Origin: Oleispira sp963933055
GTDB lineage: Bacteria; Pseudomonadota; Gammaproteobacteria; Pseudomonadales; Oceanobacteraceae
Assembly (NCBI GenBank): GCA_963933055.1
Contig: CAWVSY010000004.1
Span: forward strand, 1-64,000
Direction of reading: 5' to 3'
Length of the DNA stretch: 64,000 bases
Shown here: piece after piece, positions 18,783-27,477 of the stretch
How the letters are laid out: each line of letters begins with the position of its first letter
How positions within the stretch are numbered: position 1 is the first letter of the stretch
Notes under the pieces: model-generated
The model's database searches: none
The model's input: the letters and a program-made list of their open reading frames with translations, nothing else
Told to the model about the DNA's origin: nothing
Program-made: the position numbers and the translations under genes

Positions 18783-19028
18783 TTACTTATCGTCAGAAGC
18801 GCGTTTAACACGAATAACTTGGCCAGCAATTTCAGTCGCATTCAACGACTTCATTGCGGCTTTGCCGTTACCTGGTCCAGGCATCACCACAAAACCAAAG
18901 CCTTTAGAGCCACCTGTAGCGGCATCCATCACCAAGCTGCATTCAGCTACTTCACCATAAGGCGCGAATAACGCTTTTAATTCTTCTTCGGTGACAGTAC
19001 GAGCAAGATTACGGATTAATATTTTCAT
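18783..19028 (-). CDS. Small RNA-recognition-motif (RRM) protein
   Basis: An 81-residue single-RRM protein. RNP2 is visible as ILIRNL at the start and RNP1 as KGFGFVVM near the middle, with the aromatic residues that stack on RNA bases. The remaining betas and helices fit the minimal RRM fold. The ATG at 19028 is used because AGGT lies 7 bases before it. Such proteins are common in marine gammaproteobacteria and cyanobacteria and often respond to cold, but targets are unknown here. It is upstream of murJ on the same strand with a 77-bp gap. Confidence 0.85.
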   Translation of the reverse strand: MKILIRNLARTVTEEELKALFAPYGEVAECSLVMDAATGGSKGFGFVVMPGPGNGKAAMKSLNATEIAGQVIRVKRASDDK

Positions 19029-19151
19029 GAAATGACCTAACAAAAAGACGTTTTAATAATTTGGGAAAGCAGAAGTGCCATCTTACCAGAAAATAGAGCA
19101 ACAGCTTAAGCAATATCAAACACATCCTTAAATGCCGGTTAATAGAAATTG

Positions 19152-19186
19152 TTATCCTCATACTTATCAACAGATGCTGTGGATAG
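19152..19186. promoter_or_regulatory. DnaA-box-like cluster 1
   Basis: Three nonamers close to TTATNCACA, each with one mismatch: TTATCCTCA (19152), TTATCAACA (19164) and TGTGGATAG (19178, reverse orientation). Confidence 0.35.
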
Positions 19187-19421
19187 AATTATGATAACTC
19201 CCGCCATATTCTTCGATAACGCTCATTTTTTCTAAAAACAAGTCTTGTAATTAATAAAAACCCATCATTTTGATACTTTTTTTCAGGCCTAAGTTTTATC
19301 TAAAATAAGCACCTAAACCATTGACTTTATTAGCTTTAAGGCAATTCAAACAATTGTTCGAAAAATCACCAATCTGACACAAGTGCTGATGTTAGTAGGC
19401 TTGCAGAGAGTTATATAAACT

Positions 19422-19471
19422 TTATACCCATACTTATACACAGATCTTGTTGGTAACTTAATTTATTCACA
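19422..19471 (+). promoter_or_regulatory. DnaA-box-like cluster 2
   Basis: Two perfect matches to the DnaA box consensus TTATNCACA, TTATACACA (19434-19442) and TTATTCACA (19463-19471), plus TTATACCCA (19422-19430) with one mismatch. All have the same orientation within 50 bp, about 80 bp upstream of the histidine kinase. Confidence 0.45.
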
Positions 19472-19550
19472 TATTTAATCCTGCATTCCTGCTAAAACAC
19501 GGCGATCAGCTACACTTAGAGGATAAAATTGTTTCAAAGATAGGCAATCC

Positions 19551-20966
19551 ATGAACAATCATACATTGCGTAATAACAACGATCTCAACTATTGGAAGCT
19601 GGCCAGTCGACTTGAGTCAGGTCGTGCAACCGTATTGCGCCAAGTCGCCCGCGGTGACGACCTTGCTAACATTCTTAATTTATTATGCGAAAAAGCCGAA
19701 GACTATAATCCAGAAATGATGTGCTCGGTTTTACAACTAAACGAAGACGACTCAACATTGCACCCCATTGCCTCGGCAAGCCTTCCTAAAGAATATTGTG
19801 CAGCGCTTGATGGCGTTACCATTGGCCAAGGCGTAGGGTCATGTGGCACGGCGGCCTTTCAAAAAAAGAGAGTTGTGGTTGAAGACATCAATACTCATCC
19901 ATACTGGTCTCAATACAAAGAACTTGCTTTAAGTGCTGGCCTTCAAGCTTGTTGGTCCGAACCGATTATCGGTTCAAATGGTAGAGTATTTGGCACCTTT
20001 GCAATGTATTACGGTAAACCGAATCAGCCGACCTCAGAAGACATCAACTTTATTGAAACTAATGCTAATTTAGCCGCCATTGTTTTTGAAAACAATCTCG
20101 CGAAACAAAAACTGATCGATGCCAATACGTTGCTTAGCCAAACCATCGATGAAAGAAATAGCCAATTAATGAAAACCAATGAAGAGCTGTCTAATGTATT
20201 GGTACAGCAAGCTGTTGATAATACTCAGTCGTTGCACAAGGAAAAAGTCGATACAACCAAGAAAATACTGTCAGGCTTTGCCCATGAAATTAATACGCCT
20301 TTAGGGGTTGCAACGACCGCGACTAGCTTCACCCTAGAAATGATTAAACAATTTATTACCGATATCGAAAATAATAAAGGCGGCAAGCAAGCAGCGTTAT
20401 GTTCTCTCGCCGATATGCTCGCCTCTGCTGAACTCACACAATTAAGCTTATTAAAAACGTCAGCCTTAATATCTCAGTTCAGGCAAATTGATATCTGCCT
20501 TGCCGATAATAATAAATTAACGTTTAACATTGCTGAATTCTTCGATGATTTCGCCGATAGCTATACCACTAAATTAGGCACACACAGTTTTGAATATGAA
20601 GTTGATGATGAATTATTTTGTCATTCTAAAAGTGCATTGTGGCAAATTATTAGTCAGTTAGTTGATAACTCTTTAGAGCATGGCCTTGCCAAATGCGAAA
20701 AAGGAAAAATAGGAATTCATGCCGTCAAGAAAAATCAAAACATCCTCATTAACTACCAAGACAATGGCTGTGGAATATCTTCGGAAGAAAAGCTATCTAT
20801 TTTTGAGCCGTTTTTCTCAACCAAGCGAGGGAGTGGAAAAATAGGGCTCGGTATGAATGTTGTCGTTAATACACTCACAAATTCCTACAATGGCACAATT
20901 CGCTTAGTCGATTCCCCTATTGGTATTCGTTATGAAATCGTCATTCCAATAGATAGTGCGGATTAG
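19551..20966 (+). CDS. GAF-domain sensor histidine kinase (orphan)
   Basis: A 471-residue soluble histidine kinase. A GAF domain occupies about residues 25-185, with the GVGSCGTAAF and EDINTHPYW signatures. A coiled linker follows. The dimerisation/phosphoacceptor helix carries His245 in FAHEINTPLG. The ATPase domain shows the N box (LVDNSLEHG), G1 (DNGCGI), F box (FEPFFSTK) and G2 (GKIGLGMNVV). No transmembrane segment is seen, so the signal is probably intracellular, sensed by the GAF domain. No response regulator is adjacent, so the partner is encoded elsewhere. It converges on the crotonase gene 26 bp away. Confidence 0.88.
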   Translation: MNNHTLRNNNDLNYWKLASRLESGRATVLRQVARGDDLANILNLLCEKAEDYNPEMMCSVLQLNEDDSTLHPIASASLPKEYCAALDGVTIGQGVGSCGTAAFQKKRVVVEDINTHPYWSQYKELALSAGLQACWSEPIIGSNGRVFGTFAMYYGKPNQPTSEDINFIETNANLAAIVFENNLAKQKLIDANTLLSQTIDERNSQLMKTNEELSNVLVQQAVDNTQSLHKEKVDTTKKILSGFAHEINTPLGVATTATSFTLEMIKQFITDIENNKGGKQAALCSLADMLASAELTQLSLLKTSALISQFRQIDICLADNNKLTFNIAEFFDDFADSYTTKLGTHSFEYEVDDELFCHSKSALWQIISQLVDNSLEHGLAKCEKGKIGIHAVKKNQNILINYQDNGCGISSEEKLSIFEPFFSTKRGSGKIGLGMNVVVNTLTNSYNGTIRLVDSPIGIRYEIVIPIDSAD

Positions 20967-20992
20967 GTAAGATGGCTCGTTAAATTCAGCCG

Positions 20993-21709
20993 CTACAAAA
21001 GAACTTTCATAGCATCGATCACCGGAGGATTTTTTTCAGCTAATCCGTCAATGGCATCCTTATGAAATCTTCGTTTATGTTCAGCAAAAATAGCACGCCC
21101 TTTCGTGAAGGTTTTAGCATAAGCAATAGCACCTTTTAGCAAAGCGTCAGCGCCTTCAAATGTTTGATCAATAACCTTATCGTCTTTTAATTCAGTCGCC
21201 GATAAACGACGACCAGAAAGAAGCATTTCATTAAAACGATATTTAGGCATGGCTTTTAGAATCACATCGAGCAAGCCTGGAATGAATGGAATACTCATAT
21301 CCACTTCTGGGAAACAGAAGTAACCACGGTCACTGCGCATAAAGCGAAAATCACAAGCACAAGCAATCACACAGCCATTACCAAAGGTATGGCCATTTAT
21401 GGCCGCAATAATGGGCATAGGGTATTGCATCATTAATGTGTAGCAAGCATCCATTGTATGCAAAAATTCTTTTACCTTGTCATGCTTGCCGTTTTGAATA
21501 CTGCCCATCATCCAAGGTACATCAATGCCTTGATTCCAGCTTTTTTCATCACTAGAAGCCAAAATGAGAGCTTTATTGCTTTTCTCTTCTTCAACCTGTT
21601 TCAGCATAGCCAAAAGCTGTTGAGCAAACTCAAGATTATTGGCATTTTTGCCATTATCCATTGAAATAATCGCAACCTTGCCATCGTTGCGTAAGCTCAT
21701 TAAAGACAT
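20993..21709 (-). CDS. Enoyl-CoA hydratase/isomerase family protein
   Basis: A 238-residue crotonase-fold protein. The oxyanion-hole motif NGHTFGNGCVIACACDFRFM is conserved, and FPEVDMSIPF holds the single Glu found in enoyl-CoA isomerases; the second hydratase Glu is not obvious. It therefore looks more like a delta3,delta2-enoyl-CoA isomerase than a hydratase. It lies 12 bp downstream of the SDR gene at the 3-prime end of the atu run, so it may isomerise double bonds during degradation of methyl-branched terpenoid acyl-CoAs. That role is inferred from context. Confidence 0.75.
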   Translation of the reverse strand: MSLMSLRNDGKVAIISMDNGKNANNLEFAQQLLAMLKQVEEEKSNKALILASSDEKSWNQGIDVPWMMGSIQNGKHDKVKEFLHTMDACYTLMMQYPMPIIAAINGHTFGNGCVIACACDFRFMRSDRGYFCFPEVDMSIPFIPGLLDVILKAMPKYRFNEMLLSGRRLSATELKDDKVIDQTFEGADALLKGAIAYAKTFTKGRAIFAEHKRRFHKDAIDGLAEKNPPVIDAMKVLL

Positions 21710-21721
21710 GATTAATTCCTA

Positions 21722-22609
21722 TTATTCTTCTTCAGTTAAACCCGCTAGAGGTGATACTGTACCACGAACATAAGCAGATGCTTCTTGGACAAACAAGTCA
21801 GGCATCAAATCCGTTTTATCACTTTCGGGGTTCGCACGATATTGCTCAAAATCTTCAATACCTTGTGTACGTAAAAAATCTTCATCAATTAATAACTGAC
21901 CGGTGATGGCTCGGTTTTCAGTTTTCAATAGCGCAAATGCGGCATCTGCCATTATCTTAGGGCCACGAGCGCGATCGAACGATTGCTTACCACCAAACGA
22001 TGTTGCAGCCGTATGAATAACCGTACGGGGCCACAATGCATTTACCGCAATGCCATAGCGCTTGAACTCGTCTGACATTCCCATGGTTAGCATCGACATG
22101 CCGTATTTCGTTAAGGTATACGGTGAATGGTTACGCATCCAACGACGGTCTAAATCAAGCGGAGGAGAGAAGCTTAAGATGTGGCCATTTTCTGATTTTT
22201 TCAAATACGGTAATGCTTTTTGGCTTAATAAGAATACGGCCCGAAAATTAACTTGCATCATTAGATCAAGTTTTTTCAGCGGCGTTGATTCAACGCCCGC
22301 TAATGCAATGGCACCGGCATTATTAATGATGGCGTCAATGCCACCAAATTTTTCTATCGTAAGTTTAATTAAGTTGTCTATGTCGTCTTCACTGCGCACG
22401 TCAACTTTAACCGCGAGACCTTGACCACCCGCCTCCTCAACTTCTTTTACTACTGAGTGAATCGTGCCTTCCAGTTTTGGATGTGGCTGATCCGACTTGG
22501 CCGCGATAACAATATTTGCGCCTTCAGCGGCACAAGCTAAAGCAACTTCACGACCGATACCACGACTAGCGCCAGTGATGATGATGGTTTTATTTTTCAA
22601 TGAACTCAT
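21722..22609 (-). CDS. Short-chain dehydrogenase of the atu cluster (AtuB/AtuG type)
   Basis: A 295-residue classical SDR with an HSDL2-like layout. The cofactor loop is TGASRGIG, the NNAG motif is present, and the catalytic YTLTK matches Tyr-x-x-x-Lys. The serine position is within SFSPPLDL. The ATG at 22609 follows AGGAATTTATT; an in-frame extension upstream lacks a ribosome site. Pseudomonas atu clusters contain two SDR genes, atuB and atuG. By place after atuF this matches atuG; its length may fit atuB. A role in oxidising citronellol/citronellal or a 3-hydroxyacyl-CoA is plausible but unproven. Confidence 0.75.
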   Translation of the reverse strand: MSSLKNKTIIITGASRGIGREVALACAAEGANIVIAAKSDQPHPKLEGTIHSVVKEVEEAGGQGLAVKVDVRSEDDIDNLIKLTIEKFGGIDAIINNAGAIALAGVESTPLKKLDLMMQVNFRAVFLLSQKALPYLKKSENGHILSFSPPLDLDRRWMRNHSPYTLTKYGMSMLTMGMSDEFKRYGIAVNALWPRTVIHTAATSFGGKQSFDRARGPKIMADAAFALLKTENRAITGQLLIDEDFLRTQGIEDFEQYRANPESDKTDLMPDLFVQEASAYVRGTVSPLAGLTEEE

Positions 22610-22710
22610 AATAAATTCCTTAATTTTTATTTTACTAAATACCGCATGCTTCAAAATCACTCAGTGACGCAGAAATCTCACTCGCTATGCATTAGGCAAT
22701 TCGTTCTTTG

Positions 22711-22756
22711 CCACGCCGTAAGAAGACACACTCAATAGCGATATCAAGCTAAGTGC
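22711..22756 (-). repeat. Remnant of the intergenic hairpin element, subfamily B (R7)
   Basis: This stretch resembles one flank of copies R3 and R5: the half-core CACGCCGTAAG, then ACACACTCAATAGCGAT and a CAAGC end. The matching left arm and the central hairpin are missing, so it is a truncated copy. It lies in the 165-bp gap between atuF and the SDR gene. Confidence 0.5.
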
Positions 22757-22774
22757 GGTCAATAAACCAAGTTT

Positions 22775-24835
22775 TTACTCAGCTTCATCAGCCGTAATCT
22801 GAATCAACTTCTGACGACCTTTAACTTGATCACCCGCTTGCACTAATACTTCTGCAATGGTTCCTGCAATACCCGCTTTTAATGGATGCTCCATCTTCAT
22901 CGCTTCTAATACTGCTAAGGTTTGGCCAACTTCAACCACATCACCGACCTTTACCATCACATCAACCATGCCGCCATCCATCGAGGCGAGTACTTGATCC
23001 GATCCACCTTTGTTTTTCTTCGCTGATTGCAAGCTGATATCAGTAAAGGTTAAATTGCCATAAGAGGCCGCTAGATGAACTTGCTCACACCCTAACGCTT
23101 CACCTTGGCCATTAAGGCTGCTATTGGTGCGGTTATACACAACCGTACGAACGACATCATCAAATACATACATCAGAGTGTTTTCAGACTGCTCGATGAT
23201 TTCAAGTGATGCCTGTTTCTTGCTGTCAGCCGCGTCAACATAAGAAATTTTAATATGATTATTGATTGCGGATAATTCAAGTTCGAAGACGTCATCTTCA
23301 CAAGATAATTTCAATATTCGACTGCCGACGTTATTATTTTGCCAGCCCGTGCTGCTATTATTTTTATTAGAAACCGCATCTTTCTTTACGGAGAAAAGTG
23401 CCGCCGCTAAAGCCACTTCTTTAACTTGAGCTTGTAACGGTTTTAAGCTGGCATCATCCTTAAAATTTTCACCAATGAAAGCCGTTGTTGCTTCGCCCTG
23501 TATAAAAGTTTCATTGCCTAAAATAGCCGCCAAAAAAGCACGGTTATCTTTAATACCTAATAAATGGCTATCTTCTACCGCACGCACTAAACGACGACGA
23601 GCTTCTTCACGATTTTCACCATAAGCAATAATTTTAGCCAGCATAGGATCATAAAATGAGCTAACGGTTTGACCTTGTTTAATACCTTCTTTAAGACCTG
23701 AATCAATTCGAATGCCATCCCCAGAAGCTGGCTGCCACAAGTTTATTAAACCCGTTTGCGGAATGAAGTTAGCACCCGGATCTTCGGCATATAAACGCAC
23801 TTCCATCGCATGGCCTGTCAGTATCACATCTTCTTGGCTAATCGATAACTCATCGCCCGCAGCAACCCTTAGCTGCATTGCGACTAAATCTAAACCCGTA
23901 ATCAGTTCAGTCACAGGGTGCTCTACCTGCAAGCGTGTATTCATTTCTAGAAAATAAAAGTTGCCTTCGCTATCGGCTAAAAATTCAACCGTACCCGCGC
24001 CAACATAATTACACGCTTTTGCCGCATTAACCGCAGCCTCCCCCATGGCTTGACGCATTTCTGGACTAACAAAAGGAGACGGCGCTTCTTCAACCACCTT
24101 TTGATGGCGACGCTGTACGGAACAATCGCGCTCACCTAAATAAATCGTATTACCATACGAATCGGCAAAGACTTGAATTTCGATATGGCGTGGTTGCAGA
24201 ACCGCTTTTTCAATAATTAACTCGCCACTGCCAAAGGCATTTAATGCTTCCGAACGTGCCGATTTAATCAGTTCATCTAAATCTTTCGCATCGGTCACTA
24301 AACGCATACCACGACCACCACCACCAGCGCTCGCTTTCAGCATGACGGGCATACCGATTTGGATGGCCGCTTTTTTTAAGACGTCTTCATCCTGATCGGC
24401 ACCTTCGTAACCCGTAATACACGGTACACCCGCCGCGATCATGGCGATTTTTGATTGGCGTTTACTGCCCATTAAATCAATAGCATCAGGGCGTGGGCCA
24501 ATAAAGGTTATTCCTGCATCAACACAGTTTTTTGCGAACGCAGAGTTTTCAGATAAAAATCCATAACCTGGGTGGATAGCATCAGCACCTGTTTTTTTAG
24601 CAGCCGCGATTATTTTGTCAGCCACTAAATAGCTTTCACCCACCGGAGCGCCACCAATGCAAATAGCTTCGTCAGCTATCGCGACATGCGGTGCATTGCT
24701 ATCAGCTTCTGAGAAAATTGCTACTGTGCGATAGCCCAACGATTGTGCTGATCGAATAATACGAACAGCAATTTCACCACGGTTCGCGACTAATACTTTT
24801 GTAAAACCTTTCTTATTTTTATTAGTAATAGTCAT
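22775..24835 (-). CDS. atuF: Geranyl-CoA carboxylase, biotin-containing alpha subunit
   Basis: A 686-residue biotin-dependent carboxylase alpha subunit: biotin carboxylase (about residues 10-455, VLVANRGEIAVRIIR, the ATP loop KASAGGGGRGM and EMNTRLQVEHPVTE) and a C-terminal biotinyl domain with EAMKMEHP, where Lys carries biotin. It pairs with the carboxyltransferase encoded by atuC. The N-terminal pattern SLGYRTVAIFSEADSNAPHV resembles AtuF as I remember it rather than LiuD, and the AtuA neighbour supports geranyl-CoA over 3-methylcrotonyl-CoA. The start overlaps the atuE stop (TAATG). Geranyl- versus methylcrotonyl-CoA specificity needs alignment or an assay. Confidence 0.85.
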   Translation of the reverse strand: MTITNKNKKGFTKVLVANRGEIAVRIIRSAQSLGYRTVAIFSEADSNAPHVAIADEAICIGGAPVGESYLVADKIIAAAKKTGADAIHPGYGFLSENSAFAKNCVDAGITFIGPRPDAIDLMGSKRQSKIAMIAAGVPCITGYEGADQDEDVLKKAAIQIGMPVMLKASAGGGGRGMRLVTDAKDLDELIKSARSEALNAFGSGELIIEKAVLQPRHIEIQVFADSYGNTIYLGERDCSVQRRHQKVVEEAPSPFVSPEMRQAMGEAAVNAAKACNYVGAGTVEFLADSEGNFYFLEMNTRLQVEHPVTELITGLDLVAMQLRVAAGDELSISQEDVILTGHAMEVRLYAEDPGANFIPQTGLINLWQPASGDGIRIDSGLKEGIKQGQTVSSFYDPMLAKIIAYGENREEARRRLVRAVEDSHLLGIKDNRAFLAAILGNETFIQGEATTAFIGENFKDDASLKPLQAQVKEVALAAALFSVKKDAVSNKNNSSTGWQNNNVGSRILKLSCEDDVFELELSAINNHIKISYVDAADSKKQASLEIIEQSENTLMYVFDDVVRTVVYNRTNSSLNGQGEALGCEQVHLAASYGNLTFTDISLQSAKKNKGGSDQVLASMDGGMVDVMVKVGDVVEVGQTLAVLEAMKMEHPLKAGIAGTIAEVLVQAGDQVKGRQKLIQITADEAE

Positions 24836-25686
24836 TATTTTACATCCTCATTTTGTGCGAGTACTTTGCCATCTGTTGCTAGTGCAACATCTGCCCAAGC
24901 AGGCAAGCGTTTTTGCATAAAAGCGGCCCCACCTTCACGACCTTCTCCCATCACCGCATTTGCAAAATCTAAAGCCGCTTGATCCAATAAAGGATTCAAT
25001 GCCTCATACTCAACACAATGGATTAACGCTTTAGTTGCTCGGCTAGCGGCAGGCGCACACTTAAGCGCAAGTTTAGTCGCTTTCATCACGGCTTCTTCAA
25101 GCTGTTCATTATTTTCGACAACTTGATGAATTAAGCCTAGATTCATTGCTTCTTGTGCTTTAATCCGATTACCAAATAAAGCCAGTCGACGGGTTTGTGT
25201 TAAACCAATTCGCTTTACAACAAATGGGGCTATTTGCGCAGGGATAATTCCTAATGAGGTTTCTGGTAAACCAAATTGTGTTTTTTCAATCGCAATGGCC
25301 AAATCAGAAACACAGGCTAAACCAAAACCGCCGCCTAATACGGCACCTTCTAATGCGCAAATAACGGCAGCAGGTAAGTGATCAGCTTTGGTGATCATAT
25401 GGCCAAAGGCGCGATTCAATTCAACAAGGGCTTGTTTATCAGCGCCCGCTGATTGCATATCTTTAATGTCGCCACCCGCGCAGAAGTTGCCGTTACTACC
25501 GCTAATAATTAATACGCGGTAATGTTCGTCTTCAACTTTTTCCATCACTGCCATTAATTCATGAACCATTTTAAGGTTCATAGCATTGGCGAGTTTTGGG
25601 CGGTTTAGCATCACGCGCAATACAGGATGTTGGTCTTGTATTACTAATGTTTCAAATTCTGGTGTTTCAAATTCTTGTTGGCTCAT
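24835..25686 (-). CDS. atuE: Isohexenylglutaconyl-CoA hydratase
   Basis: A 283-residue crotonase. The oxyanion-hole region GNFCAGGDIKDM and the ALEGAVLGGGFGLACVSDLAIA segment are intact, with the Glu of GLPETSLGIIP. In the atu pathway AtuE hydrates the carboxylated geranyl-CoA product before cleavage, in parallel with LiuC in leucine degradation. The assignment rests on position between atuD and atuF and on family. It is translationally coupled to atuF. The 228-bp gap to atuD holds repeat copy R1. Confidence 0.8.
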   Translation of the reverse strand: MSQQEFETPEFETLVIQDQHPVLRVMLNRPKLANAMNLKMVHELMAVMEKVEDEHYRVLIISGSNGNFCAGGDIKDMQSAGADKQALVELNRAFGHMITKADHLPAAVICALEGAVLGGGFGLACVSDLAIAIEKTQFGLPETSLGIIPAQIAPFVVKRIGLTQTRRLALFGNRIKAQEAMNLGLIHQVVENNEQLEEAVMKATKLALKCAPAASRATKALIHCVEYEALNPLLDQAALDFANAVMGEGREGGAAFMQKRLPAWADVALATDGKVLAQNEDVK

Positions 25687-25730
25687 TTTAAAATCTCAAT
25701 TTTCTGTTTGCCTATACGCTTTTGCTCATC

Positions 25731-25827
25731 CAATAAGTTGAATTTTTTACGGCACGCTGTGAATACGTCCCTGTACGCTCAACGATTGCATCCATGCAAT
25801 CGGATGGCCTGAAAAATTAACTTATTG
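25731..25827 (+). repeat. Intergenic hairpin element R1 (subfamily A)
   Basis: Outer arms CAATAAGTTGAATTTTT and AAAAATTAACTTATTG pair with one unpaired base. Inside are the shared core ACGGCACGCTGTGAATACG and an inner perfect hairpin CGATTGCA-TCCA-TGCAATCG (25783-25802), then GGCC. It sits in the gap between atuE and atuD. Confidence 0.85.
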
Positions 25828-25914
25828 CTCTCGTCGTGTATTCAGTTTTTAGTATCTACGTGTGTTTATGCGCCACATACATTGCCATGAGTTGAAGCGA
25901 TGGATAAACTCAAT

Positions 25915-27072
25915 TTACTTACGCTTCTTCGGCAAAATGTCCATGTATTTACAGATAATGCCGATCATAATTTCATCAGCGCCACCGCCTATGGAAGCCA
26001 AACGGTTGTCACGATAGAAACGAGAAACCACGTTATCCCACATAAAGCCCATTCCGCCCCAATACTGTAAGCAGCTATCAGCCACTTCACGCACTAAACG
26101 ACCTGATTTTAATTTCGCCATGGAAGCTAAACGCGTCATATCTTGTTTATTTAGATAGCCTTCACATGCTTGATAAACCATGCAGCGTAATGCTTCTACT
26201 TCTGTTTGAAGCTCAGCCATACGGAAGTGAATTACCTGATTATTAATGAGCGGTTGGCCGAAGGTTTCACGTTCACGACAATATTCGATCGTGCTATCAA
26301 TGCAAATTTCCATCGACTTCAAAGACATTGCAGCAACGTACATACGCTCTTCTTGAAACTGCATCATTTGCATCATGAAGCCAGCGCCTTCACTACCGAT
26401 TAAGTTTTTCTGCGGTACGCGAACGTTGTCAAAGAACACTTGTGCTGTATCAGAAGAACGCATACCAAGTTTGTCCAATTTTTCTGAGAAGCTAATACCG
26501 TCAGAGTTCATTGGCACAACGATTAATGATTTATTTTTGTGCGCTTTATCGTCAGAGGTATTGGCGAGTAAACAAATAAAATCAGCTTGGGTGGAATTTG
26601 TAATCCACATTTTTGTACCATTAATGATGTAATCATCGCCGTCTTTTATTGCAGTCGTTTTAATTGCGGCAACGTCAGAACCAGCACCGGGTTCACTCAC
26701 ACCAATACACGCAACCATGTCACCGGCAATCGCGGGGGCTAGGAATGTTTCTTTGATGTACTCACTACCAAAGCGCCCAAGTGCTGGCGTTGCCATGCAG
26801 GTTTGTACGCCGATCGCCATGGGAACACCGCCACACATGATGCCGCCAAATTCTTCAGCCGCCGCCATTTCGTAGGAGAAGTCTAATCCCATACCACCAA
26901 ATGCTTCTGGCTTAGAGATACCGAGCAAGCCAAGATCGCCCATTTTTTTGAATAGTTCTTTTGCCGGAAAAATGCCGTCTTTTTCCCACTGATCGATATA
27001 CGGGTTAATTTCGTTATCAACAAAGTTACGCACGGTTCTTCTGATTTCGTTATGTTCTTGTGTCAGGATCAT
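25915..27072 (-). CDS. atuD: Citronellyl-CoA dehydrogenase (acyl-CoA dehydrogenase family)
   Basis: A 385-residue FAD-dependent acyl-CoA dehydrogenase with the N-terminal, middle (CIGVSEPGAGSDVAAI, WITNSTQADF) and C-terminal domains (YCRERETFGQPL, QYWGGMGFM). Size and position in an atu-type operon fit AtuD, which oxidises citronellyl-CoA to geranyl-CoA. The sequence is also compatible with a general branched-chain dehydrogenase such as isovaleryl-CoA dehydrogenase, which is why confidence is moderate. The ATG at 27072 follows AGGA; longer in-frame starts would run into repeat R2. A 405-bp repeat-filled gap separates it from atuC. Confidence 0.78.
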   Translation of the reverse strand: MILTQEHNEIRRTVRNFVDNEINPYIDQWEKDGIFPAKELFKKMGDLGLLGISKPEAFGGMGLDFSYEMAAAEEFGGIMCGGVPMAIGVQTCMATPALGRFGSEYIKETFLAPAIAGDMVACIGVSEPGAGSDVAAIKTTAIKDGDDYIINGTKMWITNSTQADFICLLANTSDDKAHKNKSLIVVPMNSDGISFSEKLDKLGMRSSDTAQVFFDNVRVPQKNLIGSEGAGFMMQMMQFQEERMYVAAMSLKSMEICIDSTIEYCRERETFGQPLINNQVIHFRMAELQTEVEALRCMVYQACEGYLNKQDMTRLASMAKLKSGRLVREVADSCLQYWGGMGFMWDNVVSRFYRDNRLASIGGGADEIMIGIICKYMDILPKKRK

Positions 27073-27135
27073 TTTATTATTCCTATTCTTTTGATTTCTA
27101 ATTTCTATAAAATCGTACGCTTGCATTCACCTTGC

Positions 27136-27223
27136 AAGTTGAATTTTTTACGGCACGCTGTGAATACGTCCCTGTAAGCTCAGCGATTGCATCCCTGCAA
27201 TCGACGGCCTGAAAAATTAACTT
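27136..27223 (+). repeat. Intergenic hairpin element R2 (subfamily A)
   Basis: Arms AAGTTGAATTTTT and AAAAATTAACTT enclose the core ACGGCACGCTGTGAATACG and a perfect inner hairpin CGATTGCA-TCCC-TGCAATCG (27184-27203). Very close to R1. Confidence 0.85.
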
Positions 27224-27298
27224 CCAACGCTCATCGCGTACTTACTCTTTCATTTATTCTAAAGATCAGCACGCTATTTCAAATTTTATGGCTAACAG

Positions 27299-27427
27299 CT
27301 TTCGCGTATCGGTATTAAGTATGTCGTTTCAGGCCGTCCCTTCCCATGGAAGGGAAGGCCGAGCCTATAGGGATATATTCACGGCGTGCCGTAAAAGGAC
27401 ATACTCAATATCGATAGCAAGCGAAAG
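27299..27427 (-). repeat. Intergenic hairpin element R3 (subfamily B)
   Basis: Read on the minus strand. Outer arms of about 30 bp pair (plus-strand ends CTTTCGC and GCGAAAG). The core ACGGCACGCCGTGAATA is shared with subfamily A, but the arms differ. The inner hairpin has a CCCTTCC / GGAAGGG stem (27338-27354), unlike R1 and R2. Confidence 0.8.
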
Positions 27428-27477
27428 TGATTTAAAAACAAAAACTGTCTCTGCTTTTGTTTCGAACAATTTAAAAT

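Larger units (their letters stand above)
19029..19550. other. 522-bp AT-rich spacer with DnaA-box-like sites
   Basis: No convincing gene on either strand. It holds the divergent upstream regions of the RRM gene and the histidine kinase, and two groups of DnaA-box-like nonamers listed separately. No canonical 13-mer array or GATC cluster typical of enterobacterial oriC was seen. Confidence 0.5.
27073..27477. other. 405-bp gap inside the atu operon, filled by two repeats
   Basis: No supported gene. It contains copies R2 (forward) and R3 (reverse) with 75 bp between them. A short open frame starting at 27288 on the plus strand is made mostly of repeat and antisense atuC sequence and is not supported. 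Confidence 0.7.

Noticed and set aside
19029..19550. The DnaA-box spacer as the chromosomal origin
   Set aside because: No dnaA, dnaN, gidA or rpmH nearby and no clear duplex-unwinding array; kept only as a DnaA-related site to test.
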